From Amycolatopsis sp. CA-126428 (lineage in GTDB: Bacteria > Actinomycetota > Actinomycetes > Mycobacteriales > Pseudonocardiaceae): a DNA stretch of 64,000 nt. Positions 32,887-41,512 of this stretch are shown here, piece by piece (position 1 is the first letter of the stretch; the number at the start of each line of letters is the position of its first letter). Made by a program: the position numbers and the translations under genes. The stretch covers positions 1 through 64,000 of the forward strand of contig NZ_PPHF01000118.1 of NCBI RefSeq assembly GCF_002904335.1, written 5' to 3'. The notes beneath the pieces were generated by a model, which saw only the letters and a list, made by a program, of their open reading frames with translations, made no database searches and was not told where the DNA came from.

Positions 32887-33576
32887 ATGACTCCGGGAAG
32901 CACCTACAACCGCCGGGAGCGCCCGGCGAAACCCGCGTTGACGCGCGAGGGCATCGTGGCGACCGCGGTCGCGGTGATGCGCGCCGAAGGCGTCGAGCGC
33001 GTCACCATGCGCCGGCTGGCCAAGGAGCTCGACACCGGGCCGGCGTCGCTCTACGTCTACGTCAAGGACACCGAGGAACTGCACGCCGCGGTGCTCGACG
33101 AGCTGCTCGCCGAGGTCGGCCCGGCCGGCGAGGGCGACTGGCGCGAACGCCTGTGGGCGGTGCTGGACTCCTACCGCGCGGTGCTGTTCGCGCACCCCAC
33201 CCTGGCCAGGGTCGCGCTGGTGACCCGGCTGAGCGGCCCGCACTACCTCGCGCTCGTCGAGGCCGTGCTCGCGCTGCTCGACGAGGGCGGCGTGGCGCCG
33301 GGGCAGGCCGCGTGGGCGGTCGACGTCCTGCTGCTGACCGCGACGGCGACGGCCGTCGAACACGGCACCCGCCGGGAGAAACCCGGCGCCGCCCGTGAAC
33401 ACGAGGAGATGACCGAGTCCCTGGCGGGTGTTTCGCCGCGGACCCACCCGCACATCGCCGCGCTCGGCCCCGATCTGGTGTCCGGGCCCGGCCCCGCCCG
33501 CGCGAGGTGGGCGTTCGACGCGCTGCTGAACGGTGCGCTCGCCACCCCGCGCCCCGGACCCGGGGAGACCCGATGA
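32887..33576 (+). CDS. TetR-family regulator (TetR_C-type) of the monooxygenase
   Basis: A 229-residue repressor. HTH: MRRLAKELDTGPASLYVYVK; the C-terminal part resembles the TetR class C domain (WRERLWAVLDSYRAVLFAHP). Its ATG follows the large palindrome, and its stop overlaps the monooxygenase start as ATGA. Autoregulated bicistronic control of a TetX-like enzyme is the simplest reading. Confidence 0.9.
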   Translation: MTPGSTYNRRERPAKPALTREGIVATAVAVMRAEGVERVTMRRLAKELDTGPASLYVYVKDTEELHAAVLDELLAEVGPAGEGDWRERLWAVLDSYRAVLFAHPTLARVALVTRLSGPHYLALVEAVLALLDEGGVAPGQAAWAVDVLLLTATATAVEHGTRREKPGAAREHEEMTESLAGVSPRTHPHIAALGPDLVSGPGPARARWAFDALLNGALATPRPGPGETR

Positions 33577-34676
33577 GCCCCTCCGTCACGATCGTCGGCG
33601 GTGGGCTGGGCGGCCTCACGCTGGCCCGGATCCTGCACACGCGCGGGATCCCGGCGGCCGTCTGCGAACTCGAAACCGGGCCGGCCGCCCGAGACCAGGG
33701 CGGCACGCTCGACCTCCACGAGGAATCCGGTCAGCGGGCGCTCGCCGAAGCCGGGCTGACGGCGGAGTTCCGCGCCGTCGTCCGCGAAGAGGGCGAGGCG
33801 CTGCGCATCCTCGACCGCCACGGTGCCGTCCGGTTCGAAGATGGCGCGGGCGAGGGCGGCGGGACGCGGCCGGAGGTCGACCGCGGCGAGCTCAAGCGGA
33901 TCCTGGCCGGGTCGCTCCCGGAGGGCGTGGTCCGCTGGGGCGCCAAGGTGACCGCCGTGTCGCCGGGGAAGGTCACCTTGGCCACCGGCGACGTCCTGGA
34001 AGCGGACCTGGTGGTCGGCGCGGACGGCGCCTGGTCGAAGGTGCGGCCGGTGCTGTCCGGCGCCGTGCCGCGCTACTCCGGGCTGTCCTTCGTGGAGGCC
34101 CGGCTGTCCGACGTGGACGTCCGGCACCCGGCGGTGGCCGCGCTGGTCGGGCCGGGTTCGATGTTCGCGCTCGCCGAAGGGAAGGGGCTGATCGCCCAGC
34201 GCACCGGCGGCGGCCGGATCCGGGTGTACGCCGCGGTCCGCACGGAGGACGCCGATGCCGTCACCGGGCTGGCCGAGCGGGACCGGCTGCTCGACGCCTT
34301 CGCCGGCTTCGCCCCCGGCCTGCGGGCGCTCGTCGCGGACAGCGAGGGTCCCCTGCTCCCGCGGCCGATCCACGCCCTGCCGGTCGGGCACCGCTGGGCG
34401 CGGGTGCCGGGGGTGACGCTGCTCGGCGACGCCGCGCACGTCATGTCGCCCTTCGCCGGCGAGGGCGCGAACCTCGCCATGCTCGACGCCACCGAGCTGG
34501 CCCTCGCGCTGGCGGACCACGACGACGTCGAAAGCGCTCTCTCGGCCTACGAAACCGCCATGTTCCCCCGGGCGGAAGCAGCCGCCCGGGACTCCGCGGA
34601 CAACCTCGAAGCGTGCTTCGCCGCCGGCGCGCCCGACGCGATGGTCGAGCAGATGACGCGCTTCGCCACGCGGTAA
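33573..34676 (+). CDS. FAD-dependent monooxygenase similar to TetX-type enzymes
   Basis: A 367-residue group A flavoprotein hydroxylase. Rossmann FAD loop VTIVGGGLGGLTLARIL, the ADLVVGADGAWSKVRPVL motif and LLGDAAHVMSPFAGEGANLA are present. The segments GGTLDLHEESGQRALAEAGL and VDRGELKRILAGSLPEG match, in my memory, the corresponding stretches of TetX-type tetracycline-inactivating monooxygenases better than generic aromatic hydroxylases. Control by an overlapping TetR gene fits a drug-response role, but the true substrate is unproven and could be any polyketide or aromatic compound. Confidence 0.88.
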   Translation: MSPSVTIVGGGLGGLTLARILHTRGIPAAVCELETGPAARDQGGTLDLHEESGQRALAEAGLTAEFRAVVREEGEALRILDRHGAVRFEDGAGEGGGTRPEVDRGELKRILAGSLPEGVVRWGAKVTAVSPGKVTLATGDVLEADLVVGADGAWSKVRPVLSGAVPRYSGLSFVEARLSDVDVRHPAVAALVGPGSMFALAEGKGLIAQRTGGGRIRVYAAVRTEDADAVTGLAERDRLLDAFAGFAPGLRALVADSEGPLLPRPIHALPVGHRWARVPGVTLLGDAAHVMSPFAGEGANLAMLDATELALALADHDDVESALSAYETAMFPRAEAAARDSADNLEACFAAGAPDAMVEQMTRFATR

Positions 34677-34702
34677 TGACAGGACTGACGGAAGGAAAGC
34701 CC

Positions 34703-35365
34703 ATGGATTTCGACCTCCTGGACACCGGCGGCGGCGACCGCGCCGTGCTGGTCCTCCACGGTGGCGCCGGACCCCGCAGCGTCACCTCGATCGTCGAGCA
34801 CTTCGCGCCGCGCGCCCGGGTGCTGGCGCCGACGCACCCGGGCTGGTCGGGCACCCCGCGCCCGGCCGCGTTCACCGGCGTCGACGACCTCGCCCTGGCC
34901 TACCTCGACCTCCTCGACGACGAAGACCTGGCGGACGTCGTCGTGGTGGGCAGTTCGTTCGGCGGCTGGGTCGCGGCCGAACTGGCGGTGCGGGACCGCG
35001 GCCGCCGCCTCGGCCGGCTCGTCCTGCTCGACGCCATCGGCCCGGAGATCGCGGGCCGGCCGGTGCGGCTGCCGCAGCCGCCGCCCGGGGCGCCGGGCCC
35101 GGACCCGGCCGATCTGGCCGCGATGCGGACCTACGCCGGTCCGGACCTCGCCGACCCGAAGCTGCTGCGCCGCCTCGCCCGGGTCCGGCTCCCGGCCCTG
35201 CTGATCTGGGGCGAAGACGACGTCGTCGTCCCGCCGGCGTTCGGCAAGGCGTACGCGGCCGCGTTCGCCGACGCGCGGTTCGAGGTGGTGGCGGGCGCCG
35301 GGCACCAGCCGGCGCTGCAGGCTCCGGAAAGGACGTTCGACTTGATCGACGAGTTCCTCGCCTAG
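34703..35365 (+). CDS. alpha/beta hydrolase
   Basis: A compact 220-residue alpha/beta hydrolase with a full triad: Ser in VVVGSSFGGWVAAEL, Asp in LLIWGEDDVVVP, His in VVAGAGHQPALQAPE; oxyanion region VLVLHGGAGPRS. GGAAGGAAAG precedes the ATG. It is 26 bp downstream of the monooxygenase and probably in its operon, so it may hydrolyse the oxidised product (lactone or ester). Confidence 0.88.
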   Translation: MDFDLLDTGGGDRAVLVLHGGAGPRSVTSIVEHFAPRARVLAPTHPGWSGTPRPAAFTGVDDLALAYLDLLDDEDLADVVVVGSSFGGWVAAELAVRDRGRRLGRLVLLDAIGPEIAGRPVRLPQPPPGAPGPDPADLAAMRTYAGPDLADPKLLRRLARVRLPALLIWGEDDVVVPPAFGKAYAAAFADARFEVVAGAGHQPALQAPERTFDLIDEFLA

Positions 35366-35394
35366 CTTGAGGTGTCACCCCCTAAGGTGGCTCC

Positions 35395-36660
35395 ATGGTG
35401 GACGAAGAAGCCGTCTCGGAGCGCATCCGGCAGATCGCCGCCACCCTCGAGGGCCGCGCGGGCGAACTCACCGGCGAGCTGGTCCAGCTGTACGCCACCG
35501 ATCTGCCGCAGCTGGTCAACGACGACGAGCGCATGGTGAGCCTGCTGTCGGCGAGCGTGTACCAGAACATCGAGACCGCGCTGCAGATCTTCCGGCACGG
35601 CATCGACCCGGCCGGCGTCGAGCCGCCGGCCGCGGCGGTCGAGTACGCGCGCCGGCTGGCGCAGCGCGGCACCCCGGTGTTCGACCTGATCCGGGCGTAC
35701 GACCTCGGGCAGGCCGCGATGCTCGACTTCGGGTTCCAGGAGTGCATCCGGCTGGTCGACGACGCGGCCCTGCTCGGCGCCATGATGCGCCGGCTGCTGC
35801 GGGTCGCCTACGAGTTCATCACCCGGGTCGTCCGCCAGCTCGTCGGCATCTACCAGGACGAACGCGACCGCTGGCTGCTCAACCGCAGTGCCGCGCGGGC
35901 GGCGAAGGTGGCGGACCTGCTCGACGGGAACGGCGAGCCGCCCGACGTCGACGCCGCGGAGGCGGTGATCGGCTACCGCCTGCGCGGCACGCACGTGGGC
36001 ATGATCGTCTGGCACGCCTCGGAGGCCTTCGTCGACGACGCGCTGTCGTTGCTGGAGTCGGTCGCGGGCGCGGTGTTCGAACGCGTCCACGGGCAGGGCC
36101 GTCCGCTGTTCGTGCCGCGTGACGAGGCCAGCGCGTGGGTGTGGCTGCCGCTCGCGCCGGGCGCGACGATCGGCCGGGCCCCCCTCGACGCGGCGCTCGC
36201 CGAAGCCGAAGCCGGCGTGCGGGTGACCGTCGGCGACCCGGGCACCGGGGTCGCCGGCTTCCGCGACACCCACCAGCAGGCCCGCCGGGTGCACGCGCTG
36301 GCGCTGGCCGCCGGGGAGCACTGCGACCGCGTGCTGACCTTCCGGGAGGTCGGCACGGTGGCGCTGATGACGAGCGACCTGAACGCGGCCCGCCTGTGGG
36401 TCGCGAGCACGCTCGGGCCGCTGGCCGCCGACGACGAGAACGGCAGCCGGTTGCGCGAGACGCTGCGGGTGTTCCTGACGACCGGCGGCAGCTACACGGC
36501 GGCGGCCGCGGAGCTGACGATGCACAAGAACTCGGTGCAGTACCGCGTCCGCAAGGCGCAGGAGCTGCTGCCGCGCGGCCTCGGGGAGGACCGGCTGGAC
36601 GTCGAGCTGGCGCTCGCCCTGTGCCGCCGGCTGGGCTCGGCGGTGCTTTCCCCGGCGTGA
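35395..36660 (+). CDS. PucR/CdaR-type transcriptional regulator
   Basis: A 421-residue protein. The N-terminal ~180 residues are a helical sensor region (RsbRD-like: LTGELVQLYATDLPQLV). A GGDEF-like CdaR middle domain follows, and the C-terminal PucR HTH is ETLRVFLTTGGSYTAAAAEL then TMHKNSVQYRVRKAQELL. AAGGTGG precedes the ATG. It is 29 bp after the hydrolase, same strand, and could belong to the same transcript. Effector and targets are unknown. Confidence 0.88.
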   Translation: MVDEEAVSERIRQIAATLEGRAGELTGELVQLYATDLPQLVNDDERMVSLLSASVYQNIETALQIFRHGIDPAGVEPPAAAVEYARRLAQRGTPVFDLIRAYDLGQAAMLDFGFQECIRLVDDAALLGAMMRRLLRVAYEFITRVVRQLVGIYQDERDRWLLNRSAARAAKVADLLDGNGEPPDVDAAEAVIGYRLRGTHVGMIVWHASEAFVDDALSLLESVAGAVFERVHGQGRPLFVPRDEASAWVWLPLAPGATIGRAPLDAALAEAEAGVRVTVGDPGTGVAGFRDTHQQARRVHALALAAGEHCDRVLTFREVGTVALMTSDLNAARLWVASTLGPLAADDENGSRLRETLRVFLTTGGSYTAAAAELTMHKNSVQYRVRKAQELLPRGLGEDRLDVELALALCRRLGSAVLSPA

Positions 36661-36746
36661 CTTTGGTGTCCCGGACCACCGGTGCCCAAGATCGTTGGGT
36701 CGCGGGCACGAAGCCTTGATCCGCCTTTTGGCCTAGTTTTCCGGCT

Positions 36747-36995
36747 ATGGGTGAGAACGGTGGAATGCTCGCGTTGGTGCGGCTACGCCGAGGCGTCGTC
36801 GGCGAAAGCAGACGCGTCTGCCACCTGATCCCGGTGCCCGCCGGCCCGGTGCCGGAGCACTTGACGGCTTTGTGCGGCGAGGCGATCTTCCCGGGCGAAG
36901 CCGAGGTGCTCGACGGGCTGTGCGGCATGCCGTGCCACGCGTGCCTGGTGCGCAGCGCCCCTTCGGGACAGGGCTTCCTGGCCAACGCGGGCTGA
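36747..36995 (+). CDS. small Cys-rich protein, unknown
   Basis: An 82-residue protein of a type I associate with Pseudonocardiaceae: RVCHLIPVPAGPVPEHLTAL then CGEAIFPGEAEVLDGLCGMP then CHAC. Five Cys and several His (RVCH, EHL, PCHAC) suggest a metal site. No membrane segment. Function unknown; 48 bp upstream of the flavoprotein gene. Confidence 0.6.
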   Translation: MGENGGMLALVRLRRGVVGESRRVCHLIPVPAGPVPEHLTALCGEAIFPGEAEVLDGLCGMPCHACLVRSAPSGQGFLANAG

Positions 36996-37043
36996 GGTGT
37001 TCGCGGGCTCGGCCGCGGGCCGCCGTGGCAGGATGGCGCGATC

Positions 37044-37667
37044 ATGGGGATCGACGACAAGCCGGTGGTGGTGCTGCTCGCCCACCCGCGACCCGGCAGC
37101 TTCAACCACGCGCTCGCCTCGCGAGTGGTCGCCGCGCTGGACCGGGCCGGGGTGCCGGTGCGGTTCCACGACCTGTACGCCGAAGGCTTCGACCCGGTCC
37201 TGACCGCGGAAGAGGCCTACACCAGCGGGACCCGGGCGGAGGAGTTCCTCGCCGCCGAACCGGACCCGCTGGTGCGGCGGCACCGGGAAGAACTGGGGAC
37301 CGCGGGCGGGCTCGTCGCGATCCACCCGAACTGGTGGGGCAAGCCGCCGGCGATCCTCAGCGGCTGGCTCGACCGGATCCTCGTCCCCGGCGTGGCCTAC
37401 CGGCTCGACGACGCCGGCGGCGCGCCCGAGTCGCTGCTGTCCCTGCGGCGGGTGCTGGTGGTCAACACGTCGGACACCCCGGAGGAGCGGGAGCGGACGC
37501 TGTTCGGCGACCCGCTGGACGCGATCTGGCGGCGCTGCCTCGCGCCCTACCTGGGGGAGCCGGAGGTGCACCGGCTGGTGCTGCGGGTGGTGGCCGACGC
37601 CGGCGCGGCGCAGCGGGCCGCGTGGCTCGACGACGTCTCCTCGGAGGTGCGGCGCCTCTTCGGTTAG
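37044..37667 (+). CDS. NAD(P)H-dependent oxidoreductase, flavodoxin-like fold
   Basis: A 207-residue quinone-reductase-type flavoprotein (NQO/KefF/MdaB group). VVLLAHPRPGSFNHALA is the FMN/FAD phosphate loop, RFHDLYAEGFDPVLTAEE follows, and HPNWWGKPPAILSGWLDRIL is the family's central motif. It probably detoxifies quinones by two-electron reduction. Its stop overlaps the convergent beta-lactamase stop by 4 bp. Confidence 0.9.
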   Translation: MGIDDKPVVVLLAHPRPGSFNHALASRVVAALDRAGVPVRFHDLYAEGFDPVLTAEEAYTSGTRAEEFLAAEPDPLVRRHREELGTAGGLVAIHPNWWGKPPAILSGWLDRILVPGVAYRLDDAGGAPESLLSLRRVLVVNTSDTPEERERTLFGDPLDAIWRRCLAPYLGEPEVHRLVLRVVADAGAAQRAAWLDDVSSEVRRLFG

Positions 37668-38581
37668 CTCCGGAAGGCGTCGAGGGCCAGCTTCGCGGCC
37701 TGCGCGATGAGCCGGTCGTCGTGGTCGGCCTTCTCGGCCTGGCGGCTGGACATGACGATCAGCACGATCGCCGCCCGCTCCGGCGGCCAGACGACCGCGA
37801 TGTCGTTGCGCGTGGCGTAACTGCCGGTCCCGGTCTTGTCGGCGACCGCCCAGCCGGCCGGCGCGCCCGCCCGGATCAGGGCCGCGCCGGTCGTGTTGGC
37901 GCGCATCATGTCCGTGAGCACGGTCTGCTTCTCCGGCGGCAGCGCCGGGCCGAGGGCGAAGGCACGCAGGCTGCCGGCCATCGCGCGCGGGGTGCTCGTG
38001 TCCCGGACGTCGCCCGGCGCGAGATCGTTGAGGCCCGGTTCGATCCGGTCGACGTGGGTGGTCGTGTCGCCGACCCCGCGCAGTGCGGCCGCGAGCCCGG
38101 CCGGGCCGCCGAGCTCGCGGAACAGCAGGTTCGCGGCCGTGTTGTCGCTGTAGCGCAGGGCGGCGTCGATCGCCTCGCGCAGCGACAGGCCGGTGGTGAC
38201 GTGCTTCTCGGTGACGGGGGAGTTCGGCTGCAGGTCGGCGCGGGTGTAGGTCAGCTTCTTCGCGAGCCCGTCGAGGCCGGTGCGCTGGAGGACGGCCCCG
38301 GCGGAGAACGCCTTGTGCGTCGAGGCGTAGCCGAAGCGCTCGTCGGCGCGGTGGGCGATCTCGCGGCCGGAGCCGGTGTCGAGGGCGTACACGCCGAGGC
38401 GGGCGTCGAAGTTGCGTTCGAGCGGGGCGAAATCCGGCTGCGGTGCTGCTGCCACTTCCGTCGCCGGTGCCGTCGCCGGTGCCGGTGGCGGTGCCGGCTT
38501 GGGTGCTTCCGCGGTGCAGGCGGCCAGCGGAACGAGGAGCAGCGCGGCGAGCGCGGCCCGCCGGGCTCGGGGGAACGGCAC
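37664..38581 (-). CDS. class A beta-lactamase, lipoprotein
   Basis: Hydrolyses beta-lactams by a serine mechanism. Motifs: SxxK as ASTHK, SDN as RYSDNTAA, the Glu of the omega loop in RIEPGLNDL, and KTG as DKTGTGSYA. All key residues are intact. I choose the GTG at 38581 because GGAAGGAAG lies 8 bases upstream. It gives a short signal with lipobox PLAAC (Cys22), so the enzyme is anchored to the outer face of the membrane. An ATG at 38639 would add a charged 19-residue leader. It diverges from a LysR gene across 111 bp containing a dyad, the AmpC/AmpR-like arrangement. Confidence 0.93.
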   Translation of the reverse strand: MPFPRARRAALAALLLVPLAACTAEAPKPAPPPAPATAPATEVAAAPQPDFAPLERNFDARLGVYALDTGSGREIAHRADERFGYASTHKAFSAGAVLQRTGLDGLAKKLTYTRADLQPNSPVTEKHVTTGLSLREAIDAALRYSDNTAANLLFRELGGPAGLAAALRGVGDTTTHVDRIEPGLNDLAPGDVRDTSTPRAMAGSLRAFALGPALPPEKQTVLTDMMRANTTGAALIRAGAPAGWAVADKTGTGSYATRNDIAVVWPPERAAIVLIVMSSRQAEKADHDDRLIAQAAKLALDAFRS

Positions 38582-38666
38582 GAGGGCTTCCTTCCGGTCT
38601 TCTTGATCGTCCTCCGCAGTCTCACGACGTTCGTTCATGCTGTCCAAGACGGAACTGTGCGGTTTG

Positions 38667-38681
38667 ATGCCGAACCGGCAT
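38667..38681. promoter_or_regulatory. LysR-type binding site
   Basis: ATGCCG-AAC-CGGCAT, perfect 6-bp arms, 11 bp upstream of the lysR GTG and 85 bp from the beta-lactamase start. Position and size fit a LysR site controlling both directions. Confidence 0.65.
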
Positions 38682-38692
38682 AAGATGAGGTC

Positions 38693-39562
38693 GTGGACCT
38701 GGTCGGCGGCTGCAGGGCGTTCGTGAGCGTGAGCGAGACGGGGAGTTTCACGGCCGGCGCGGCGCTCGCGCGGATCCCGCAGCCGGTCGCCAGCCGGCGC
38801 ATCGCCGCGCTCGAACGCCACTTCGGCGAGCGGCTCTTCGACCGCTCGACCCGCCGGGCGCGGCTCACACCGTTCGGCCGGGACGTGCTGCCCTCGGCCC
38901 GCCGGCTGGTGCAGCTGGCCGAGGCGATGGAGCACGACGCGAAGCGGGCCCGGCTGCGGCCGGTGCGGGTGGCCGTGCCGGCGACGTGCGGGGTGCGGGA
39001 GCTCGCCGCGCTCGCCGCCGAAGCCCGGGCACAGGAAATCCACCTCGAGTTCCGCGCGGCGGGGCCGGGGGAGCGGGCCGAGCTCGTCCGCACGAACGAG
39101 GTGCGGGCCGCGCTCACGGCGGTCCCGGCCGAGGAAGCCGTGTGGTCGGTGCCGCTGGGGGTCGCCGGCGTGGCGCCCTTGCCGGGCCGGGTCGTGCACC
39201 TGGAGACGCTGCGGGTGGGCCGGTCCACCGGCGTGCGGCGCCGGGTCTGGATCCAGCCGGAGGACGACGTCCCGCACGTCCGCGACCGGGTGCTGCGGGT
39301 GCGGGACGCGGTGGGGCTGTCCCCGGCCCAGGTGGCGGTGGCCGATTCACTGACGTCGGCGGCCGCGGAGGTGTTCGCGTCCGAGGACCTGCTGCTGTGC
39401 TCGGTGGCCCAGGCGGAGGAGCTGGGGCTGTCCTGGCGCCCGATCGGCGAGCTGGCGCCGGCCCGCGGCTTCGCCGTCACGGCGGCACTGGCCGAGGACG
39501 CGGACCGCCTCCGGACGACGTTGCGCGCGGCGGTCGGCCGGTGCCTCGGAGCCGGCCGGTGA
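38693..39562 (+). CDS. LysR-family regulator of the beta-lactamase locus
   Basis: A 289-residue LTTR. HTH: FVSVSETGSFTAGAALARIP then QPVASRRIAALERHFGERLF; the effector domain follows. It diverges from the lipoprotein beta-lactamase gene and overlaps a second serine-hydrolase gene by 4 bp (GTGA), so it sits between two SxxK enzymes. By analogy with AmpR it may sense wall fragments; this is inference. Confidence 0.9.
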   Translation: MDLVGGCRAFVSVSETGSFTAGAALARIPQPVASRRIAALERHFGERLFDRSTRRARLTPFGRDVLPSARRLVQLAEAMEHDAKRARLRPVRVAVPATCGVRELAALAAEARAQEIHLEFRAAGPGERAELVRTNEVRAALTAVPAEEAVWSVPLGVAGVAPLPGRVVHLETLRVGRSTGVRRRVWIQPEDDVPHVRDRVLRVRDAVGLSPAQVAVADSLTSAAAEVFASEDLLLCSVAQAEELGLSWRPIGELAPARGFAVTAALAEDADRLRTTLRAAVGRCLGAGR

Positions 39563-40458
39563 CCGCCTCGCTGCTCCGCGACCTGCGCGCGGCCCTGGAC
39601 GAGGGCGGCCTGCGCGGCTCGTTCCTGGTCCGCGACCTGCGCTCGGGCGCCGAGCTCGGCATCGACCCGGACCGCGAGTACCCGATCGCCTCCCTGGTCA
39701 AGGTCCCCCTGGCGGCGGTCACCCTGGACCGCATCCGCCGGGGCGAGCTCGACGCGGCCACCCAGCTGGAGGTCCCACCCGGCGGCGTCACGACACCGGG
39801 CCCGACCGGCCTGACCCGCTTCCGCCACCCGGCGCGCGTGGCTGTCGGCGACTTGGTGTATCTGAGCACGTCCCTGAGCGACGGGACGGCCGCGGACGTC
39901 CTGTTCGGACTGACGCCGCCGCCGGAGATCACGCGGATGCTGGTGGAGTGGGGCCTTCCCGGGATCGCGGTGCGCCACCTCATGCGCGACCTGGTGCAGA
40001 CCCCGGCCGAGCGGTTCGACGCGGCCGAGGCGGACTTGGCCCACGCGCTGGCCATCGGCGCGTCGACGGCGGGCCAGGGCCACCGCCTCCCGCAGCTCGA
40101 CGTGACACGCGCGAACTCGGCGTCGGCCCGGGCGCTGCTCTCACTGCTGGAGGCGCTGTGGACCCCGTCGAAGATCGACCCGGCGGTGGCCGCGGGCGTG
40201 CGCGAGCTGATGGCGAACAACGTGATCCGCCACCGGCTGACCCCCGAGTTCGCTTCCGACGCGGCCCGGTGGTCGTCGAAGACGGGGACGTTGCTGAACT
40301 TGCGCCACGAGATGGGCGTGGTCGAGCACGCGGACGGCGGGGTGTTCGCGGTGGTGGCGCTGACGGAGTCGAGGGTGCCGGCGGCGGTCCAGCCGGAGGC
40401 GGAGGTCCTGATGACCCGGGTGGCGCGCGCCTTGCGCGACGAGTTGCGCGGCGGCTGA
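39559..40458 (+). CDS. class A beta-lactamase-fold serine hydrolase, no signal peptide
   Basis: A 299-residue protein of the beta-lactamase2 family. Ser45-Leu-Val-Lys48 is the SxxK motif (YPIASLVKVPL), SDN is replaced by SDG (SLSDGTAADVLF), and SSKTGTLLNLRHE gives KTG. No export signal and no clear omega-loop Glu, so it may not be a working beta-lactamase; it could be an esterase, amidase or wall-fragment hydrolase in the cytosol. Translationally coupled to lysR, unlike the standard layout with one enzyme. Confidence 0.85.
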   Translation: MTASLLRDLRAALDEGGLRGSFLVRDLRSGAELGIDPDREYPIASLVKVPLAAVTLDRIRRGELDAATQLEVPPGGVTTPGPTGLTRFRHPARVAVGDLVYLSTSLSDGTAADVLFGLTPPPEITRMLVEWGLPGIAVRHLMRDLVQTPAERFDAAEADLAHALAIGASTAGQGHRLPQLDVTRANSASARALLSLLEALWTPSKIDPAVAAGVRELMANNVIRHRLTPEFASDAARWSSKTGTLLNLRHEMGVVEHADGGVFAVVALTESRVPAAVQPEAEVLMTRVARALRDELRGG

Positions 40459-40576
40459 GGAAGGTCCGGGGTGAGCGCGGCTTCGAGCCGACCGCCGGGC
40501 CGCCCGGCGGACGCTCGCGAGCGCACCGCCCAGCCCCGCCATGGCTGGGCCTGACGCACCTTCACCCGCCGAGCAC

Positions 40577-40895
40577 CCGGCTTGGGCGCAGCTTCGCTGC
40601 TCCGGCCGGGCTGCGACGGCGCTGACCGCCCGGCTTGGGCGCAACTTCGCCGCCCGGCCGCGCTCCGAAGGCGCCGATCACCCGGCCTGGGAGCAGCTTT
40701 GCCGCCCTGCCGCGCTCCGAAGCCATCGACTCGGTCCGGGCGCCGCCCAGCTGTCCCGGCCGCGCTCCCATGCCGCCGACCATCCGGCCCGGGAGCAACC
40801 TTGCCGCCCCGGCCGCGCGCCCTGAAGCTGCCGACCGCCCGGCCCGGGAGCACCCTCGCCGACCAGCCGCGCCCCGAAACCCGCCAACCGGAATC
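40577..40895. repeat. six degenerate ~52-bp tandem repeats
   Basis: Units starting CCGG(C/T)(T/C)(T/C)GGG(A/C)GC begin near 40577, 40630, 40682, 40731, 40784 and 40839 (spacing 49-55 bp). A typical unit continues AACTTCGCCGCCC then GGCCGCGCTCCGA. Units diverge by a third or more. The minus strand reads as GRVIGAFGARPGGEVAPKPG-like, but indels break the frame, so it is noncoding. It fills the 443-bp gap after the second beta-lactamase-fold gene. Confidence 0.75.
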
Positions 40896-40901
40896 CGCCG
40901 C

Positions 40902-41468
40902 TCAGGCTGGTGCCTTCACCCCGAACTCCACCTCGGCCGTCTCCACTGTCCCGGCCGTCCGGCCCGGTGCGGTCTGGTACTTCCAATACAGGTTCGTGTG
41001 CGCGATGACCTGCCCGGGCGGCGGGGCCCCATAAGCCGTCAGGTCCTCCGTCGAGTGTGCGTCCGCCACCAGCGTCACGTCATAACCCCGGGCAAGTGCG
41101 CCATGCAACGTCGAGCGGATGCAGGCGTCCGTCTGCGCGCCGGCCACCACCAGGGATCCCACGCCGCGGTCCGCCAGCACCTCCTCGAGGTCCGTGTCCT
41201 CGAAGGAGTCGCCGTACTCCTTGTGCACCAGGGGTTCCTTCTCCGCGCGCACCAGCTCCGGTACGTACTCCCAAGTCTGGCTCCCGCGCGGCAGCTCGCC
41301 GCTGGTGTGCTGCACCCACACCACCTCGGTGCCGGCGGCGCGGGCGCGGTCCACCAGCGTGACGATGTTGGCCAGGACGGTTTCGCGTTCGTGTGCCGTC
41401 TCCATCACGCCGTTCTGCACGTCGATGACGAGCAGGGCAGTGTTCCGACGGCCGGTCAGTGTGGTCAT
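40902..41468 (-). CDS. isochorismatase-family cysteine hydrolase
   Basis: A 188-residue amidohydrolase-type enzyme. Catalytic triad by motif: Asp in ALLVIDVQNGVM, Lys in LVHKEYGDSF, Cys in AGAQTDACIRST. Family members hydrolyse nicotinamide, N-carbamoyl compounds or isochorismate; substrate unknown here. Divergent from the L7/L12-like gene with 44 bp between starts. Monocistronic. Confidence 0.88.
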   Translation of the reverse strand: MTTLTGRRNTALLVIDVQNGVMETAHERETVLANIVTLVDRARAAGTEVVWVQHTSGELPRGSQTWEYVPELVRAEKEPLVHKEYGDSFEDTDLEEVLADRGVGSLVVAGAQTDACIRSTLHGALARGYDVTLVADAHSTEDLTAYGAPPPGQVIAHTNLYWKYQTAPGRTAGTVETAEVEFGVKAPA

Positions 41469-41512
41469 GACGCCACCCTAGCCACCGGTACCGACAATTT
41501 CCGCGAAGTAGC

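Noticed and set aside
40577..40895. CRISPR array
   Set aside because: Units are degenerate along their whole length, with no constant repeat and variable spacer pattern, and no cas genes are seen.
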